33,412 nt of DNA from an uncultured Alphaproteobacteria bacterium. GTDB taxonomy: Bacteria; Pseudomonadota; Alphaproteobacteria; CALKHQ01. Shown here piece by piece: positions 7,519 through 16,296 of this stretch. How positions within the stretch are numbered: position 1 is the first letter of the stretch; every line of letters begins with the position of its first letter. The translations under genes and the position numbers were made by a program. The stretch is taken from positions 1 through 33,412 of the forward strand of contig CALKHQ010000021.1 of the NCBI GenBank assembly GCA_937988735.1. Reading direction: 5' to 3'. The notes under the pieces are model-generated. The model saw only the letters and a list, made by a program, of their open reading frames with translations. It was not told where the DNA came from and made no database searches.

Positions 7519-8526
7519 ATGGCTCCTCTCGACACTGCCGATACGCTCGCCGAAATGCCGACGGGCGAACCGGACATCACCATCGACGTCCGCCAGACCT
7601 TCGGACTGGACGTGGACATGGAGGTGCCGGCGTTCAGCACCGTCACCGAGCATGTGCCGGTGCTCGACGAGGCCTACCGCTTCGACCACGACACCACGCT
7701 CGCGATCCTGGCGGGCTTCAAGCACGACCGCCGGGTCATGATCCAGGGCTATCACGGCACGGGCAAATCGACGCACATCGAGCAGGTGGCGGCGCGCCTG
7801 AACTGGCCGTGCATCCGGATCAACCTGGACAGCCACATCAGCCGCATCGATCTGGTCGGCAAGGACGCGATCGTGCTCCGCGACGGCAAGCAGGTCACCG
7901 AGTTCCGCGAGGGGCTGCTGCCCTGGGCGCTGCAGCGCCCGTGCGCGCTGGTGTTCGACGAGTACGACGCCGGCCGCCCGGACGTGATGTTCGTCATCCA
8001 GCGCGTGCTGGAATCGAGCGGCCGGTTCACCCTGCTCGACCAGAACCGCGTGCTGCACCCGCATCCGGCGTTCCGGCTGTTCGCCACCGCCAACACCGTC
8101 GGCCTTGGCGACACCACCGGCCTCTATCACGGCACGCAGCAGATCAACCAGGGCCAGATGGACCGCTGGAGCCTGGTCGCGACGCTCAACTACCTGCCGC
8201 ACGATGCGGAGGTGGAGATCGTGCTGTCCAAGGCGCCGAGCTACGACAACGAAAAGGGCCGCAAGATCATTTCGGCCATGGTCTCGGTCGCGGACCTCAC
8301 CCGCGGCGGCTTCATGGCCGGCGACATGTCCACCGTTATGTCGCCGCGGACGGTCATCAACTGGGCGCTGAACGCCGAGATATTCGGCGACATCGGGCTC
8401 GCCTTCCGCATGACCTTCCTCAACAAGTGCGACGAGACCGAGCGCGCCACGGTGGCCGAGTACTACCAGCGCTGCTTCGGCGAGGAGCTGCCGCCCGACC
8501 GGCACGCGATGATCCGGAAGGCCTGA
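7519..8526 (+). CDS. cobS: Aerobic cobaltochelatase subunit CobS
   Basis: CobS is the AAA+ ATPase of the CobNST complex, which inserts cobalt into hydrogenobyrinic acid a,c-diamide in the aerobic cobalamin pathway. The 335-residue protein, of family length, has Walker A G-Y-H-G-T-G-K-S-T at 77–85, Walker B A-L-V-F-D-E-Y-D at 143–150, and the sensor region L-F-A-T-A-N-T-V-G. The N-terminal D-I-T-I-D-V-R-Q-T-F-G-L-D-V and the V-M-I-Q-G-Y-H context are characteristic of CobS rather than other MoxR ATPases. An AGGA lies eight bases upstream of the ATG. The cobT start follows four bases after its stop. Confidence 0.96.
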   Translation: MAPLDTADTLAEMPTGEPDITIDVRQTFGLDVDMEVPAFSTVTEHVPVLDEAYRFDHDTTLAILAGFKHDRRVMIQGYHGTGKSTHIEQVAARLNWPCIRINLDSHISRIDLVGKDAIVLRDGKQVTEFREGLLPWALQRPCALVFDEYDAGRPDVMFVIQRVLESSGRFTLLDQNRVLHPHPAFRLFATANTVGLGDTTGLYHGTQQINQGQMDRWSLVATLNYLPHDAEVEIVLSKAPSYDNEKGRKIISAMVSVADLTRGGFMAGDMSTVMSPRTVINWALNAEIFGDIGLAFRMTFLNKCDETERATVAEYYQRCFGEELPPDRHAMIRKA

Positions 8527-8530
8527 GACC

Positions 8531-10621
8531 GTGACAGGCGCGCCCCCGAGATCGGGCGGCGAGGCGATGCGTGCCGCCACTCGCCATCGCACCGGCGTCG
8601 GCCGGCTGACGCCGTCCTCCACCACCGCCGTCGCGCGTGGCGGGCCTGCGCGCGAGAGCGGCAGCGAGCCCCCGCGCGGCGATGCCACCGCCGACCGCAT
8701 TGCGCGCGATGTGGTCGACAAGCTGCGGGGCGGCAACGGCCAGCAGGCGCGCCGCGAGGCCGACGCCCGCCTGGACGAGTTCCGCCGCGTCACCGGCGCC
8801 GTCATGCGCGCGATGTCGCGCGATCCCGAGCTGCAGGTGCATTTCGGTGCGGACGGCCCGCGCATCGCCGGCCACGAGGTGCAGCTGCCGGCCCCCAGCC
8901 GCGGCCTGCCGCCGGAGGAGGTCGCGATGGTGCGGGGCCAGGGCGACGCGGTCGCGCTCAAGCTCCGATACCACGACCAGAAGTTGCACAGCCGCAGCAT
9001 GCCGACGGGGCCGATCTCGCGCGACGTCTACAACGCGCTGGAGCAGGCCCGCTGCGAGGCGATGGGCGCCCGGCGGATGGAGGGCGTGCGGCGGAACCTG
9101 CGCGCGGCGCTGGCCGAGCAGTGCCGGCTGCGCGGCTATGGCCGGGTCACAGGCCGCGAGGAAAGCAAGCTCGCCGACGTGGTCGGCCTGCTCGCCCGCG
9201 AGGCGCTGTGGGGGGAGAGCCCGCCCGAGGTGGCGCGGCCGATGGTCGATGCCTGGCGCCCGTGGCTGGAGACCCGCATCGGCGCCGATTTCCACCGCCT
9301 TGCCGAGGTGGTGGAGGATCAGGCGCTGTTCGCCCGCCTCTCCCGCCGGATCATCAGCGAACTCGAGCTCGGCGAGGACCTGCTGGACGAGGACGAGGAG
9401 GAAGAGGGCGAGGGCGATCAGGAGCAGCAGGGCGGCGACCAGGCGCGCGAGGATGTCCAGGACCAGTCCGGCGACGACGACAGCGCCAATCCCGCCGCCA
9501 TGGGCGCGCTTGCCGAGCAGCAGCCGGAATCCGCCGACACGGAGGATGCGGCATCGGCCGAGCCGCAGACCATGGAGATGCAGCTCAGCCCCGACGGCGG
9601 CGAGGAGGAGGTCGAGCAGACCGGGACGCCCCAGCGCCGCGAGCCGGACTTCCGCAACGTTCCGGGCGAGCCGCCCTATCACGCCTACACCACGGCCTTC
9701 GACCAGATCGTCGATGCCGAGGATCTGTGCGACGCGGAGGAGCTGGCGCGGCTGCGGCTGCAGCTCGACCAGCAGCTCCAGCACCTGCAGAGCGTGATCG
9801 CGCGCCTCGCCAACCGCCTGCAGCGCCGGCTGATGGCGAAGCAGCAGCGCTCCTGGCACTTCGACCTCGACGAGGGCATCCTCGACGCTGCCCGGCTGGC
9901 CCGGGTCATCGCCAACCCGATGAACCCGCTGAGCTACAAGGTCGAGTCGGAGACCCCGTTCCGCGACACGGTGGTGACGCTGCTGATCGACAACTCCGGC
10001 TCGATGCGCGGACGCCCGATCACCGTGGCGGCGATGAGCGCCGACATCCTGGCCCGCACGCTCGAGCGCTGCGGCGTGAAGGTGGAGATCCTGGGCTTCA
10101 CCACCAAGGCGTGGAAGGGCGGCCAGGCCCGCGAGCGCTGGATCGCCGACGGCAAGCCGAGCCACCCCGGCCGGCTGAACGACCTGCGCCACATCATCTA
10201 CAAGGCGGCCGACGCGCCGTGGCGGCGCGCCCGGCGCAACCTGGGCCTGATGCTGCGCGAGGGGCTGCTCAAGGAGAACATCGACGGCGAGGCCCTGCTG
10301 TGGGCGCACAGCCGGCTGCTGGCGCGGCCGGAGCAGCGCCGGATCCTGATGGTGATCTCCGACGGCGCCCCGGTGGACGATTCAACGCTGTCGGTAAACG
10401 CCGGCAACTACCTGGAGCGCCACCTGCGGGCAGTCATCGAGTGGATCGAACGCTACAGCCCGGTGGAGCTGGTCGCGATCGGCATCGGCCACGACGTGAC
10501 CCGCTACTACCAGCGCGCCGTCACCCTGGTCGATGCGGAGCAGCTCGGCGGCACCATGATGGACCAGCTCGCCGGCCTGTTCGACGAGGACCAGGCCCAC
10601 GCCGCGGGCCAGCGGCACTGA
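8531..10621 (+). CDS. cobT: Aerobic cobaltochelatase subunit CobT
   Basis: CobT is the VWA partner of CobS, together forming the chaperone-like ring that drives CobN. The product is 696 residues: a conserved N-terminal domain (about 50–275), a long acidic Glu/Asp/Gln linker (about 277–370, including D-E-D-E-E-E-E), and a C-terminal VWA domain. The MIDAS motif D-N-S-G-S-M is at 487–492. The later V-I-S-D-G-A-P-V-D-D and G-I-G-H-D-V-T-R-Y-Y blocks are diagnostic. It starts at GTG; an ATG at 8567 is an alternative that would drop 12 unconserved residues. The first 40 or so residues look longer than in rhizobial CobT. It ends three bases before the convergent gene. cobN is not in this window. Confidence 0.95.
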   Translation: MTGAPPRSGGEAMRAATRHRTGVGRLTPSSTTAVARGGPARESGSEPPRGDATADRIARDVVDKLRGGNGQQARREADARLDEFRRVTGAVMRAMSRDPELQVHFGADGPRIAGHEVQLPAPSRGLPPEEVAMVRGQGDAVALKLRYHDQKLHSRSMPTGPISRDVYNALEQARCEAMGARRMEGVRRNLRAALAEQCRLRGYGRVTGREESKLADVVGLLAREALWGESPPEVARPMVDAWRPWLETRIGADFHRLAEVVEDQALFARLSRRIISELELGEDLLDEDEEEEGEGDQEQQGGDQAREDVQDQSGDDDSANPAAMGALAEQQPESADTEDAASAEPQTMEMQLSPDGGEEEVEQTGTPQRREPDFRNVPGEPPYHAYTTAFDQIVDAEDLCDAEELARLRLQLDQQLQHLQSVIARLANRLQRRLMAKQQRSWHFDLDEGILDAARLARVIANPMNPLSYKVESETPFRDTVVTLLIDNSGSMRGRPITVAAMSADILARTLERCGVKVEILGFTTKAWKGGQARERWIADGKPSHPGRLNDLRHIIYKAADAPWRRARRNLGLMLREGLLKENIDGEALLWAHSRLLARPEQRRILMVISDGAPVDDSTLSVNAGNYLERHLRAVIEWIERYSPVELVAIGIGHDVTRYYQRAVTLVDAEQLGGTMMDQLAGLFDEDQAHAAGQRH

Positions 10622-10624
10622 CGA

Positions 10625-11740
10625 TCAGGACGCGCCGGCAATCCGCCGGCGCATCTCCTCCCGCACCTTCATCCCCGCCTCGTCGAACAGGAAGGCGAGC
10701 AGCACGTAGCGCTCGCCCCTGGTGACGTTCTCCGCCTCGTGCAGCAGGTTGCAGGAGAAGACGACGGCATCCCCGGTGCCGGGCCGGTAGCAGGTGTTGC
10801 CGAACTCGGGGAAGCGCAGGTTGCCGCCCTCATATTCCTCGGCGTTCAGGTTCAGCGTCATCGCGAACCGGCGGTGGAGCGTCTGCGGCGCGGTGTTGTC
10901 GCGGTGCGGGCGGAAGTAGCCGCCGACCGCGGCGTCGTAGCGGACGATCTTGAATTCCTCGAACCGGGTGACGTGGAAATTGAAGGCGCGGCGGATCTCC
11001 GGCACCACCCGCCGGACCAGCAGGCCCTGGATCTCCTCGTGCAGCGCCGGATCGGTGACGTGGTGGTCGCGCCGGCGCTTGACCGCATGGTTGGGCGCGG
11101 CCACCGGCTTGCCGTCCACCACCCGGAACGTCCCGCTCTCCTCGTTGCCCCGAGTCTGGTAGATGCGGATCAGCTCGCGGCAGTAGTCGCGGTCCAGCAC
11201 CCGCGGGATCAGCAGCACGGGCGCGCACATTGGCACGAACGCCGGCGCCGGGATCGGCAGCTCGCGGTCGAGGGCGGCCAGCCCGCGTTCCACCGGGTCG
11301 CCGTCGGCCTCGTTGAACACCGCGAGCACCCGCTGGTTCGGGTCGAGCAGCAGGGCGAGGATGAGGCGATGGTCGGGCGCGAGCCCCATGGCGGCGCTGC
11401 CCCGCCCGTCCGGGTCGGCGAGCAGCAGCATCCGCGGGTCGAGGTCGGCGCCGAGCGCGGCGACCGCGTCCGGGCCGGCGCGGGTGATGGCGAAGACATG
11501 GGCGCCCTGGTCGAGCCGTTCCCGGGCCGCCGCGGCGAGGCGCTTCAGCCGCGCCACCCCCTCCGCGTCGCGGTCGTCGCGGAACCAGTAGACCAGCGCC
11601 GGCCCGCCCTTCATGCGGTCGGCGGTGGAGGCGATCTTGCGGTCCTGCGCAGGCAGGAACAGGTTGGGGAAGCGGTCGCCGGGGGCGAGCGGCGGAACCA
11701 CCCGGGCCGGCCGGGCTGGACTGGACGGGATCTGGGCCAT
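10625..11740 (-). CDS. Redoxin-like domain fused to 2OG-Fe(II) oxygenase
   Basis: The 371-residue protein has two parts. Residues about 17–160 resemble a peroxiredoxin/AhpC-TSA fold (L-A-P-G-D-R-F-P-N entry, a strand then Y-W-F-R-D-D, and L-L-L-A-D-P-D-G near 106–112), but there is no cysteine before residue 172, so it cannot act as a thiol peroxidase. Residues about 175–355 are a prolyl-4-hydroxylase-like 2-oxoglutarate/Fe(II) oxygenase with H279-x-D281, H334 and R344 as the predicted iron and 2OG ligands (F-R-P-H-R-D-N; L-L-H-E-A; R-G-E-R-Y). The substrate is unknown. A GTG three bases earlier is an alternative start. It appears to be the last gene of the cyclophilin–trp–acc operon, 33 bases after the DUF4169 gene. 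Confidence 0.85.
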   Translation of the reverse strand: MAQIPSSPARPARVVPPLAPGDRFPNLFLPAQDRKIASTADRMKGGPALVYWFRDDRDAEGVARLKRLAAAARERLDQGAHVFAITRAGPDAVAALGADLDPRMLLLADPDGRGSAAMGLAPDHRLILALLLDPNQRVLAVFNEADGDPVERGLAALDRELPIPAPAFVPMCAPVLLIPRVLDRDYCRELIRIYQTRGNEESGTFRVVDGKPVAAPNHAVKRRRDHHVTDPALHEEIQGLLVRRVVPEIRRAFNFHVTRFEEFKIVRYDAAVGGYFRPHRDNTAPQTLHRRFAMTLNLNAEEYEGGNLRFPEFGNTCYRPGTGDAVVFSCNLLHEAENVTRGERYVLLAFLFDEAGMKVREEMRRRIAGAS

Positions 11741-11773
11741 CACGCGATGATCATGGCCGCGGCCCGCACCGCG

Positions 11774-11968
11774 TCAATCGCGGCGCGGCGTCCTGTCATC
11801 GAGACGGGCGCCGTCCACGGCGCCGTCGTGGCGCGTGCGCTCCGCCGCGTCCATCGCCTTCGCCGCCTTCGTCCGGCCGAAGCGCACCCGGTTCTCCCTT
11901 GCCGCCGCGGCCGCTTCCTCCCGTGCCCGCCGCCTGCGCGCCAGCCGCAGGTTGACGATCTCCGCCAT
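11774..11968 (-). CDS. DUF4169 family small protein
   Basis: This 64-residue, highly charged protein has the family pattern M-A-E-I-V-N-L-R-L-A-R-R-x-R-A-R-E-E followed by E-N-R-V-R-F-G-R-T-K-A-x-K. DUF4169 proteins are small alphaproteobacterial proteins of unknown function, predicted helical throughout. The ATG overlaps the folC stop by one base (TGATG), so it is probably translationally coupled to folC. The C-terminal 20 residues diverge from the usual pattern. Confidence 0.87.
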   Translation of the reverse strand: MAEIVNLRLARRRRAREEAAAAARENRVRFGRTKAAKAMDAAERTRHDGAVDGARLDDRTPRRD

Positions 11969-13305
11969 CAGCCGTTCTCCCTCAGCACCTTGCCGGCCAG
12001 GTAGAGCGAGCCGCAGATCAGGATGCGCGCCGGCCCCGGCTCACCGGCGACGATGCTGCGCACCGCCGCCTCGACCGACGGCTCGGGGCGGGCATCGTGG
12101 CCGCTGCGCCGGGCGATGGCGGCCGCCTCCTCCGCCTGCATGCTCGCCGGCTCGTCCGGGATCGTCACCGCGGCGAGGCTCTGCGCGCGGCCGGCCAGAT
12201 GGTCGAGGAACGCCTGCGGGTCCTTGCTGTCGAGCATGCCGAACACGAGGTGGAGCGGACGGTCGCGCCAGCCGTCGGCATGGTCGGCGATCACGGCGCC
12301 GGCGCCTTCGTTGTGGCCGCCGTCGAGCCACAGCTCCCAGCCCGGCGGCAGCAGGCGCACGAGCGGCCCGCGACGGAGCCGCTGCAGCCGCGCAGGCCAT
12401 GATACCGTGGTGAGCCCGGCCGCCATCGCTGCGGGGTCGGGGCGCAGCGCCGGGGGCAGCAGGCTGGCCGCGGCCAGCGCCACCCCCGCATTCTGGAACT
12501 GGTGTCGGCCGGGGAGCCCCGGCCGGGGCAGCGCGAGCGTCTCGCCGCCGATGGCGAAACGGAGACCGTCGCCCGCCTCGGCGACCGTCCATTCCTGCCC
12601 GCAGCGGTAGAGCGGCGCGCCGACCCGCGCCGCATAGGCCTCGACCTCGGCCAGCGCCTCCGGCCGCTGCGGCGCCAGGACCGACGGCACGCCGGGCTTC
12701 TGGATTGGCGCCTTCTCGCCCGCAATCGCCGTCAGCGTGTCACCCAGGAACTGCATGTGGTCCATGGAGATGGACGTGATGGCGGTGACCAGCGGCCGTT
12801 CGATCACGTTGGTCGCGTCCGCCCGGCCGCCGAGCCCCGTCTCCAGCACCAGCACGTCGGCCGGCACCCGGGCATAGGCGAGGAAGGCGGCGGCGGTGGT
12901 GATCTCGAAGAAGGTGATCGGCTCGCCCGCGTTCACCGCCTCGCATTCCTCGAGCAGCGCGGTGAGGCTGTCGTCGTCGATGTGCCGGCCGTCGAGCGCG
13001 ATGCGCTCGTTGAAGCGCACCAGATGCGGCGAGGTGTAGGCGTGCACCCGGAGCCCCCGGGCGCGCAGCATGGCGACCAGATAGGCGCAGACGGAGCCCT
13101 TGCCGTTGGTGCCGGCGACGTGGATCACGGGCGGCACCGCCAGATGCGGGTTGCCGAGCCGCGCAAGCAGCCGCTCCAGCCGGCCGAGCGACAGGTCGAT
13201 GACCTTCGGATGGAGCTGGGTCAGCCGCCGGAGGATCGGATCGACGCTGTCTCCGGAGGCCGGGCCGCCTTCGACGCGCTCGGCGACGAGGCTATTCGGC
13301 CGCAT
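11968..13305 (-). CDS. folC: Bifunctional folylpolyglutamate synthase / dihydrofolate synthase
   Basis: FolC adds L-glutamate to dihydropteroate and to folates, using ATP, in the cytosol. The 445-residue protein shows the Mur-ligase-like P-loop G-T-N-G-K-G-S at 65–71, then Y-T-S-P-H-L-V-R-F-N-E-R-I and V-L-E-T-G-L-G-G-R-x-D-A-T-N, all diagnostic. Next come S-M-D-H-M-Q-F-L-G-D-T and G-E-K-A-x-I-x-K, where the second lysine is the usual carbamylated one. The C-terminal D-G-G-H-N block is also present. The ATG at 13305 lies inside the end of accD (14-base overlap); an earlier in-frame start at 13365 would overlap accD more deeply and adds a Pro/Ser-rich string. Confidence 0.94.
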   Translation of the reverse strand: MRPNSLVAERVEGGPASGDSVDPILRRLTQLHPKVIDLSLGRLERLLARLGNPHLAVPPVIHVAGTNGKGSVCAYLVAMLRARGLRVHAYTSPHLVRFNERIALDGRHIDDDSLTALLEECEAVNAGEPITFFEITTAAAFLAYARVPADVLVLETGLGGRADATNVIERPLVTAITSISMDHMQFLGDTLTAIAGEKAPIQKPGVPSVLAPQRPEALAEVEAYAARVGAPLYRCGQEWTVAEAGDGLRFAIGGETLALPRPGLPGRHQFQNAGVALAAASLLPPALRPDPAAMAAGLTTVSWPARLQRLRRGPLVRLLPPGWELWLDGGHNEGAGAVIADHADGWRDRPLHLVFGMLDSKDPQAFLDHLAGRAQSLAAVTIPDEPASMQAEEAAAIARRSGHDARPEPSVEAAVRSIVAGEPGPARILICGSLYLAGKVLRENG

Positions 13306-14245
13306 CACGCTCAGGCCGGGCGTCGGCGACCTCGACGTCGATGGCCTGGGCGCGGTCCGCGTCATTCGCGTGGAACGGCACGATTGCCGCGGCCGGCTTC
13401 GGGTTCGCCAGCAGGTCGATCAGTCGGCCCAGCGTGGCGCGCAGCTCGTGGCGCTTCACCACCATGTCGACCATGCCGTGCTCCAGCAGGTATTCGGCGC
13501 GCTGGAAGCCGGGGGGAAGCGTCTGCCGGATGGTCTCCTCGATCACCCGCGGCCCGGCGAAGCCGATGATGGCGCCCGGCTCGGCGATGGCGATGTCGGA
13601 CAGCATGGCGAAGCTGGCCGAGACGCCGCCGGTGGTAGGGTCGGTGAAGACGACGATGTAGGGAAGGCCCGCGTCCTTCACCTCGTTCACCGCGATCACC
13701 GTCCGCGGCATCTGCATCAGCGAGAGGATGCCCTCCTGCATGCGCGCGCCGCCGGACGCGGTGATCGCGATCAGCGGCGCCTGCTGCAGCACGGCGAGGC
13801 GGGCAGCGGCAATCAGTCCGTCGCCGACGGCAACACCCATCGAGCCGCCCATGAACTCGAACGACAGCGCCGCCACCACCGCCTTGTTGCCGGCGATGGT
13901 GCCGTGGGCGACGATGATCGCGTCCTGCTCGCCAGTCTTCGCCTGGTGCTCGCGCAGCCGGTCCGAATAGCGCTTCTGGTCGCGGAAGCGCAGCGGGTCG
14001 GGCTCCACCTTCGGCAGCTCGATCCGCTGATAGCGCCCGTCGTCGAACAGCATCTCCAGCCTGCGCTTGACGCCCAGCCGCATGTGGTGGCCGCAGTGCG
14101 GGCAGACGTAGTCGGCCTCGATCAGCTCGCGATAGAAGATCATCTGCTCGCAGGCCGGGCACTTGTGCCACAGGTTCTCGGGCTGGTCGGGCCGGCCGAC
14201 GAGGGCCTGGATCTTGGGCCGGACGAAGTCGGTCAGCCAGCTCAT
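13292..14245 (-). CDS. accD: Acetyl-CoA carboxylase carboxyltransferase subunit beta
   Basis: AccD with AccA transfers the carboxyl group from biotin to acetyl-CoA, the first step of fatty acid synthesis. The 317-residue protein has the N-terminal zinc ribbon with C29-x2-C32 and C48-x2-C51, and the carboxyltransferase core with S-G-G-A-R-M-Q-E-G and T-D-P-T-T-G-G-V-S-A-S-F-A. Also present is the G-F-A-G-P-R-V-I-E-x-T block. An AAGGAGG eight bases upstream fixes the ATG at 14245, which overlaps the trpA stop by four bases (ATGA). The trpBA–accD–folC order is classic for alphaproteobacteria. Confidence 0.96.
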   Translation of the reverse strand: MSWLTDFVRPKIQALVGRPDQPENLWHKCPACEQMIFYRELIEADYVCPHCGHHMRLGVKRRLEMLFDDGRYQRIELPKVEPDPLRFRDQKRYSDRLREHQAKTGEQDAIIVAHGTIAGNKAVVAALSFEFMGGSMGVAVGDGLIAAARLAVLQQAPLIAITASGGARMQEGILSLMQMPRTVIAVNEVKDAGLPYIVVFTDPTTGGVSASFAMLSDIAIAEPGAIIGFAGPRVIEETIRQTLPPGFQRAEYLLEHGMVDMVVKRHELRATLGRLIDLLANPKPAAAIVPFHANDADRAQAIDVEVADARPERDAAE

Positions 14246-15057
14246 CTGCGTGCCTCCTTGACGGCGCGGGAGAGCTCCCGGACCAGGCCGAGCAGCCGGT
14301 CTGCCCGCTCGTCCGCGGTTCCGGCGCCGCCCAGCAGCCCGACGAGCGCCGAACCCACGACGGCGGCGTCGGCATGGCGCGCCACCGCGGCGGCCTGTTC
14401 GGCGGTCTTGATGCCGAACCCGACACCCACCGGCAGCGTTGTGTGCCGCTTCAGCCGGGCCACGGCGTCCCGCGTCGCCTCGGCGGTCGCGGACTTGGTG
14501 CCGGTGATTCCGGCGACCGAGACATAATAGACAAAACCAGATGTGTTGCGCAGCACCGCCGGCAAGCGGCGGTCGTCCGTGGTCGGCGTCGCCAGCCGGA
14601 TGAAGTTGAGCCCGGCGGCGAGCGCCGGCTCGCACAGCTCCCCGTCCTCCTCCGGCGGCAGGTCGACCACGATCAGCCCGTCCACGCCCGCGGCCTTCGC
14701 ATCGGCGAGGAAGCGCGGCACCCGGTACTTGTGGATCGGGTTGTAGTAGCCCATCAGCACGATCGGCGTCTCGCCGTCCTGCTCCCGGAAGCGCCGGACC
14801 ATGTCCAGGATCTTCGGCAGCGTCGTGCCGGCGGCGAGCGCCCGCTGGTTTCCGGCCTGGATCACCGGGCCGTCGGCCATCGGGTCGGTGAACGGCATGC
14901 CGAGCTCGATGATGTCGGCGCCGGCGGCGGGCAGTTCGGCCAGGATGCGGGCCGAGGTGTCCAGGTCGGGGTCGCCGGCGGTGACGAAGGTGATGAGCCC
15001 GGCCCGTCCCTCCGCCGCCAGCGCGGCGAAGCGCCGGTCGATCCGCGTTTCCGTCAT
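14242..15057 (-). CDS. trpA: Tryptophan synthase alpha chain
   Basis: TrpA cleaves indole-3-glycerol phosphate to indole and glyceraldehyde 3-phosphate and passes indole to TrpB. The 271-residue TIM barrel carries the catalytic E51 and D62 in E-L-G-M-P-F-T-D-P-M-A-D-G-P. It also has the mobile loop sequence Y-Y-N-P-I, D-L-P-P-E-E, Y-Y-V-S-V-A-G-I-T-G and the phosphate-binding G-F-G-I-K-T and G-S-A-L-V. The ATG at 15057 starts two bases after the trpB stop, so the pair is almost certainly co-translated. Confidence 0.96.
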   Translation of the reverse strand: MTETRIDRRFAALAAEGRAGLITFVTAGDPDLDTSARILAELPAAGADIIELGMPFTDPMADGPVIQAGNQRALAAGTTLPKILDMVRRFREQDGETPIVLMGYYNPIHKYRVPRFLADAKAAGVDGLIVVDLPPEEDGELCEPALAAGLNFIRLATPTTDDRRLPAVLRNTSGFVYYVSVAGITGTKSATAEATRDAVARLKRHTTLPVGVGFGIKTAEQAAAVARHADAAVVGSALVGLLGGAGTADERADRLLGLVRELSRAVKEARR

Positions 15058-15059
15058 GG

Positions 15060-16286
15060 TCAGAGCGTCACTCCCAGCCGCTCGGCAACCGAGAACACGT
15101 CCTTGTCGCCCCGCCCGCACATGTTCATCAGCACGATATGGCCATCCGGCAGCGTCGGCGCCATCCGGATGACATGCGCGAGCGCGTGCGCCGGCTCCAG
15201 CGCCGGGATGATGCCCTCGAGGCGGGCGCAGAGCTGGAACGCCTCCAGCGCCTCATCGTCCGTCGCGGAGACGTAGGTGACGCGCCCGGTCTCCTTGAGC
15301 CAGGCGTGCTCCGGCCCGATTCCAGGGTAGTCGAGCCCCGCCGAGATGGAATGTGCCTCGATGATCTGGCCATCCTCGTCCTGCAGCAGGTACGTGCGGT
15401 TGCCGTGCAGCACGCCAGGCTCGCCGCCGGTCAGTGACGCCGCGTGCTTGCCGGTCTCGATGCCGAGCCCCGCCGCCTCGACCCCGTAGATCGCCACCTC
15501 GCGGTCGTCGAGGAAGGGGTGGAACAGGCCCATCGCGTTCGACCCGCCGCCAATGCAGGCGACCAGGCTGTCCGGCAGCCGGCCCTCGGCCTCGAGCATC
15601 TGGGCCCTGGCCTCGTTGCCGATCACCGACTGGAAGTCGCGCACCATTGCCGGATAGGGATGGGGCCCGGCCACGGTGCCGATGATGTAGTAGGTGTCCT
15701 CGACGTTGGCGACCCAGTCGCGCAGCGCCTCGTTCATCGCGTCCTTCAGCGTCGAGGAGCCGGAGGTGACTGGCCGGACCTCGGCGCCGAGGAGCTTCAT
15801 CCGGAACACGTTCGGCGCCTGCCGCGCGACGTCGACCGCGCCCATGTAGACGGTGCACGGCAGGTTGAACAGCGCGCACACCGTCGCCACCGCCACCCCG
15901 TGCTGGCCGGCCCCGGTCTCGGCGATGATCCGGGGCTTGCCCATGCGCCGGGCGAGCAGTGCCTGACCAAGGCAGTTGTTGATCTTGTGGCTGCCGGTGT
16001 GGTTCAGCTCGTCGCGCTTGAAGTAGAGCTTCGGCCCCTTGCCGTTCCGCGCGAAGTGCGCCGTCAGCCGCTCCGCGAAATAGAGCGGGCTCGGGCGGCC
16101 GATGTAGTGCCTGGCGTAGTAGTCGAACTCGCGCTGGAATTCCGGGTCCGCCTTGGCGGCCGCATAGGCCTTCTCCACCTCGAGGATGAGCGGCATCAGC
16201 GTCTCGGCAACGTAGCGGCCGCCAAAGATGCCGAAGTGCCCGCGCTCGTCCGGCCCGGTGCGGAAGCTGTTGACGATCTCCGTCAC
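15060..16286 (-). CDS. trpB: Tryptophan synthase beta chain
   Basis: TrpB is the PLP enzyme that joins indole and serine to give tryptophan. The 408-residue protein has the PLP lysine K101 in N-H-T-G-S-H-K-I-N-N, the G-A-G-Q-H-G-V-A loop, the phosphate-binding G-G-G-S-N-A and the C-terminal C-G-R-G-D-K-D. The start is GTG at 16286; N-S-F-R-T-G-P-D-E-R-G-x-F-G-I-F-G-G-R-Y follows six residues in, as in related TrpB. It is ten bases downstream of the cyclophilin gene. In many relatives trpF occupies the position before trpB; here trpF is not in the window. Confidence 0.96.
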   Translation of the reverse strand: MTEIVNSFRTGPDERGHFGIFGGRYVAETLMPLILEVEKAYAAAKADPEFQREFDYYARHYIGRPSPLYFAERLTAHFARNGKGPKLYFKRDELNHTGSHKINNCLGQALLARRMGKPRIIAETGAGQHGVAVATVCALFNLPCTVYMGAVDVARQAPNVFRMKLLGAEVRPVTSGSSTLKDAMNEALRDWVANVEDTYYIIGTVAGPHPYPAMVRDFQSVIGNEARAQMLEAEGRLPDSLVACIGGGSNAMGLFHPFLDDREVAIYGVEAAGLGIETGKHAASLTGGEPGVLHGNRTYLLQDEDGQIIEAHSISAGLDYPGIGPEHAWLKETGRVTYVSATDDEALEAFQLCARLEGIIPALEPAHALAHVIRMAPTLPDGHIVLMNMCGRGDKDVFSVAERLGVTL

Positions 16287-16296
16287 GGCCGGCCGG

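Noticed and set aside
9361..9640. Low-complexity acidic repeat in cobT as a possible frameshift or insertion
   Set aside because: The frame is continuous and an acidic linker before the VWA domain is normal for CobT.
8420..10309. A 629-codon minus-strand frame opposite cobT
   Set aside because: It is the antisense shadow of cobT, which has a MIDAS motif and strong family features. The shadow shows no domain or credible start.
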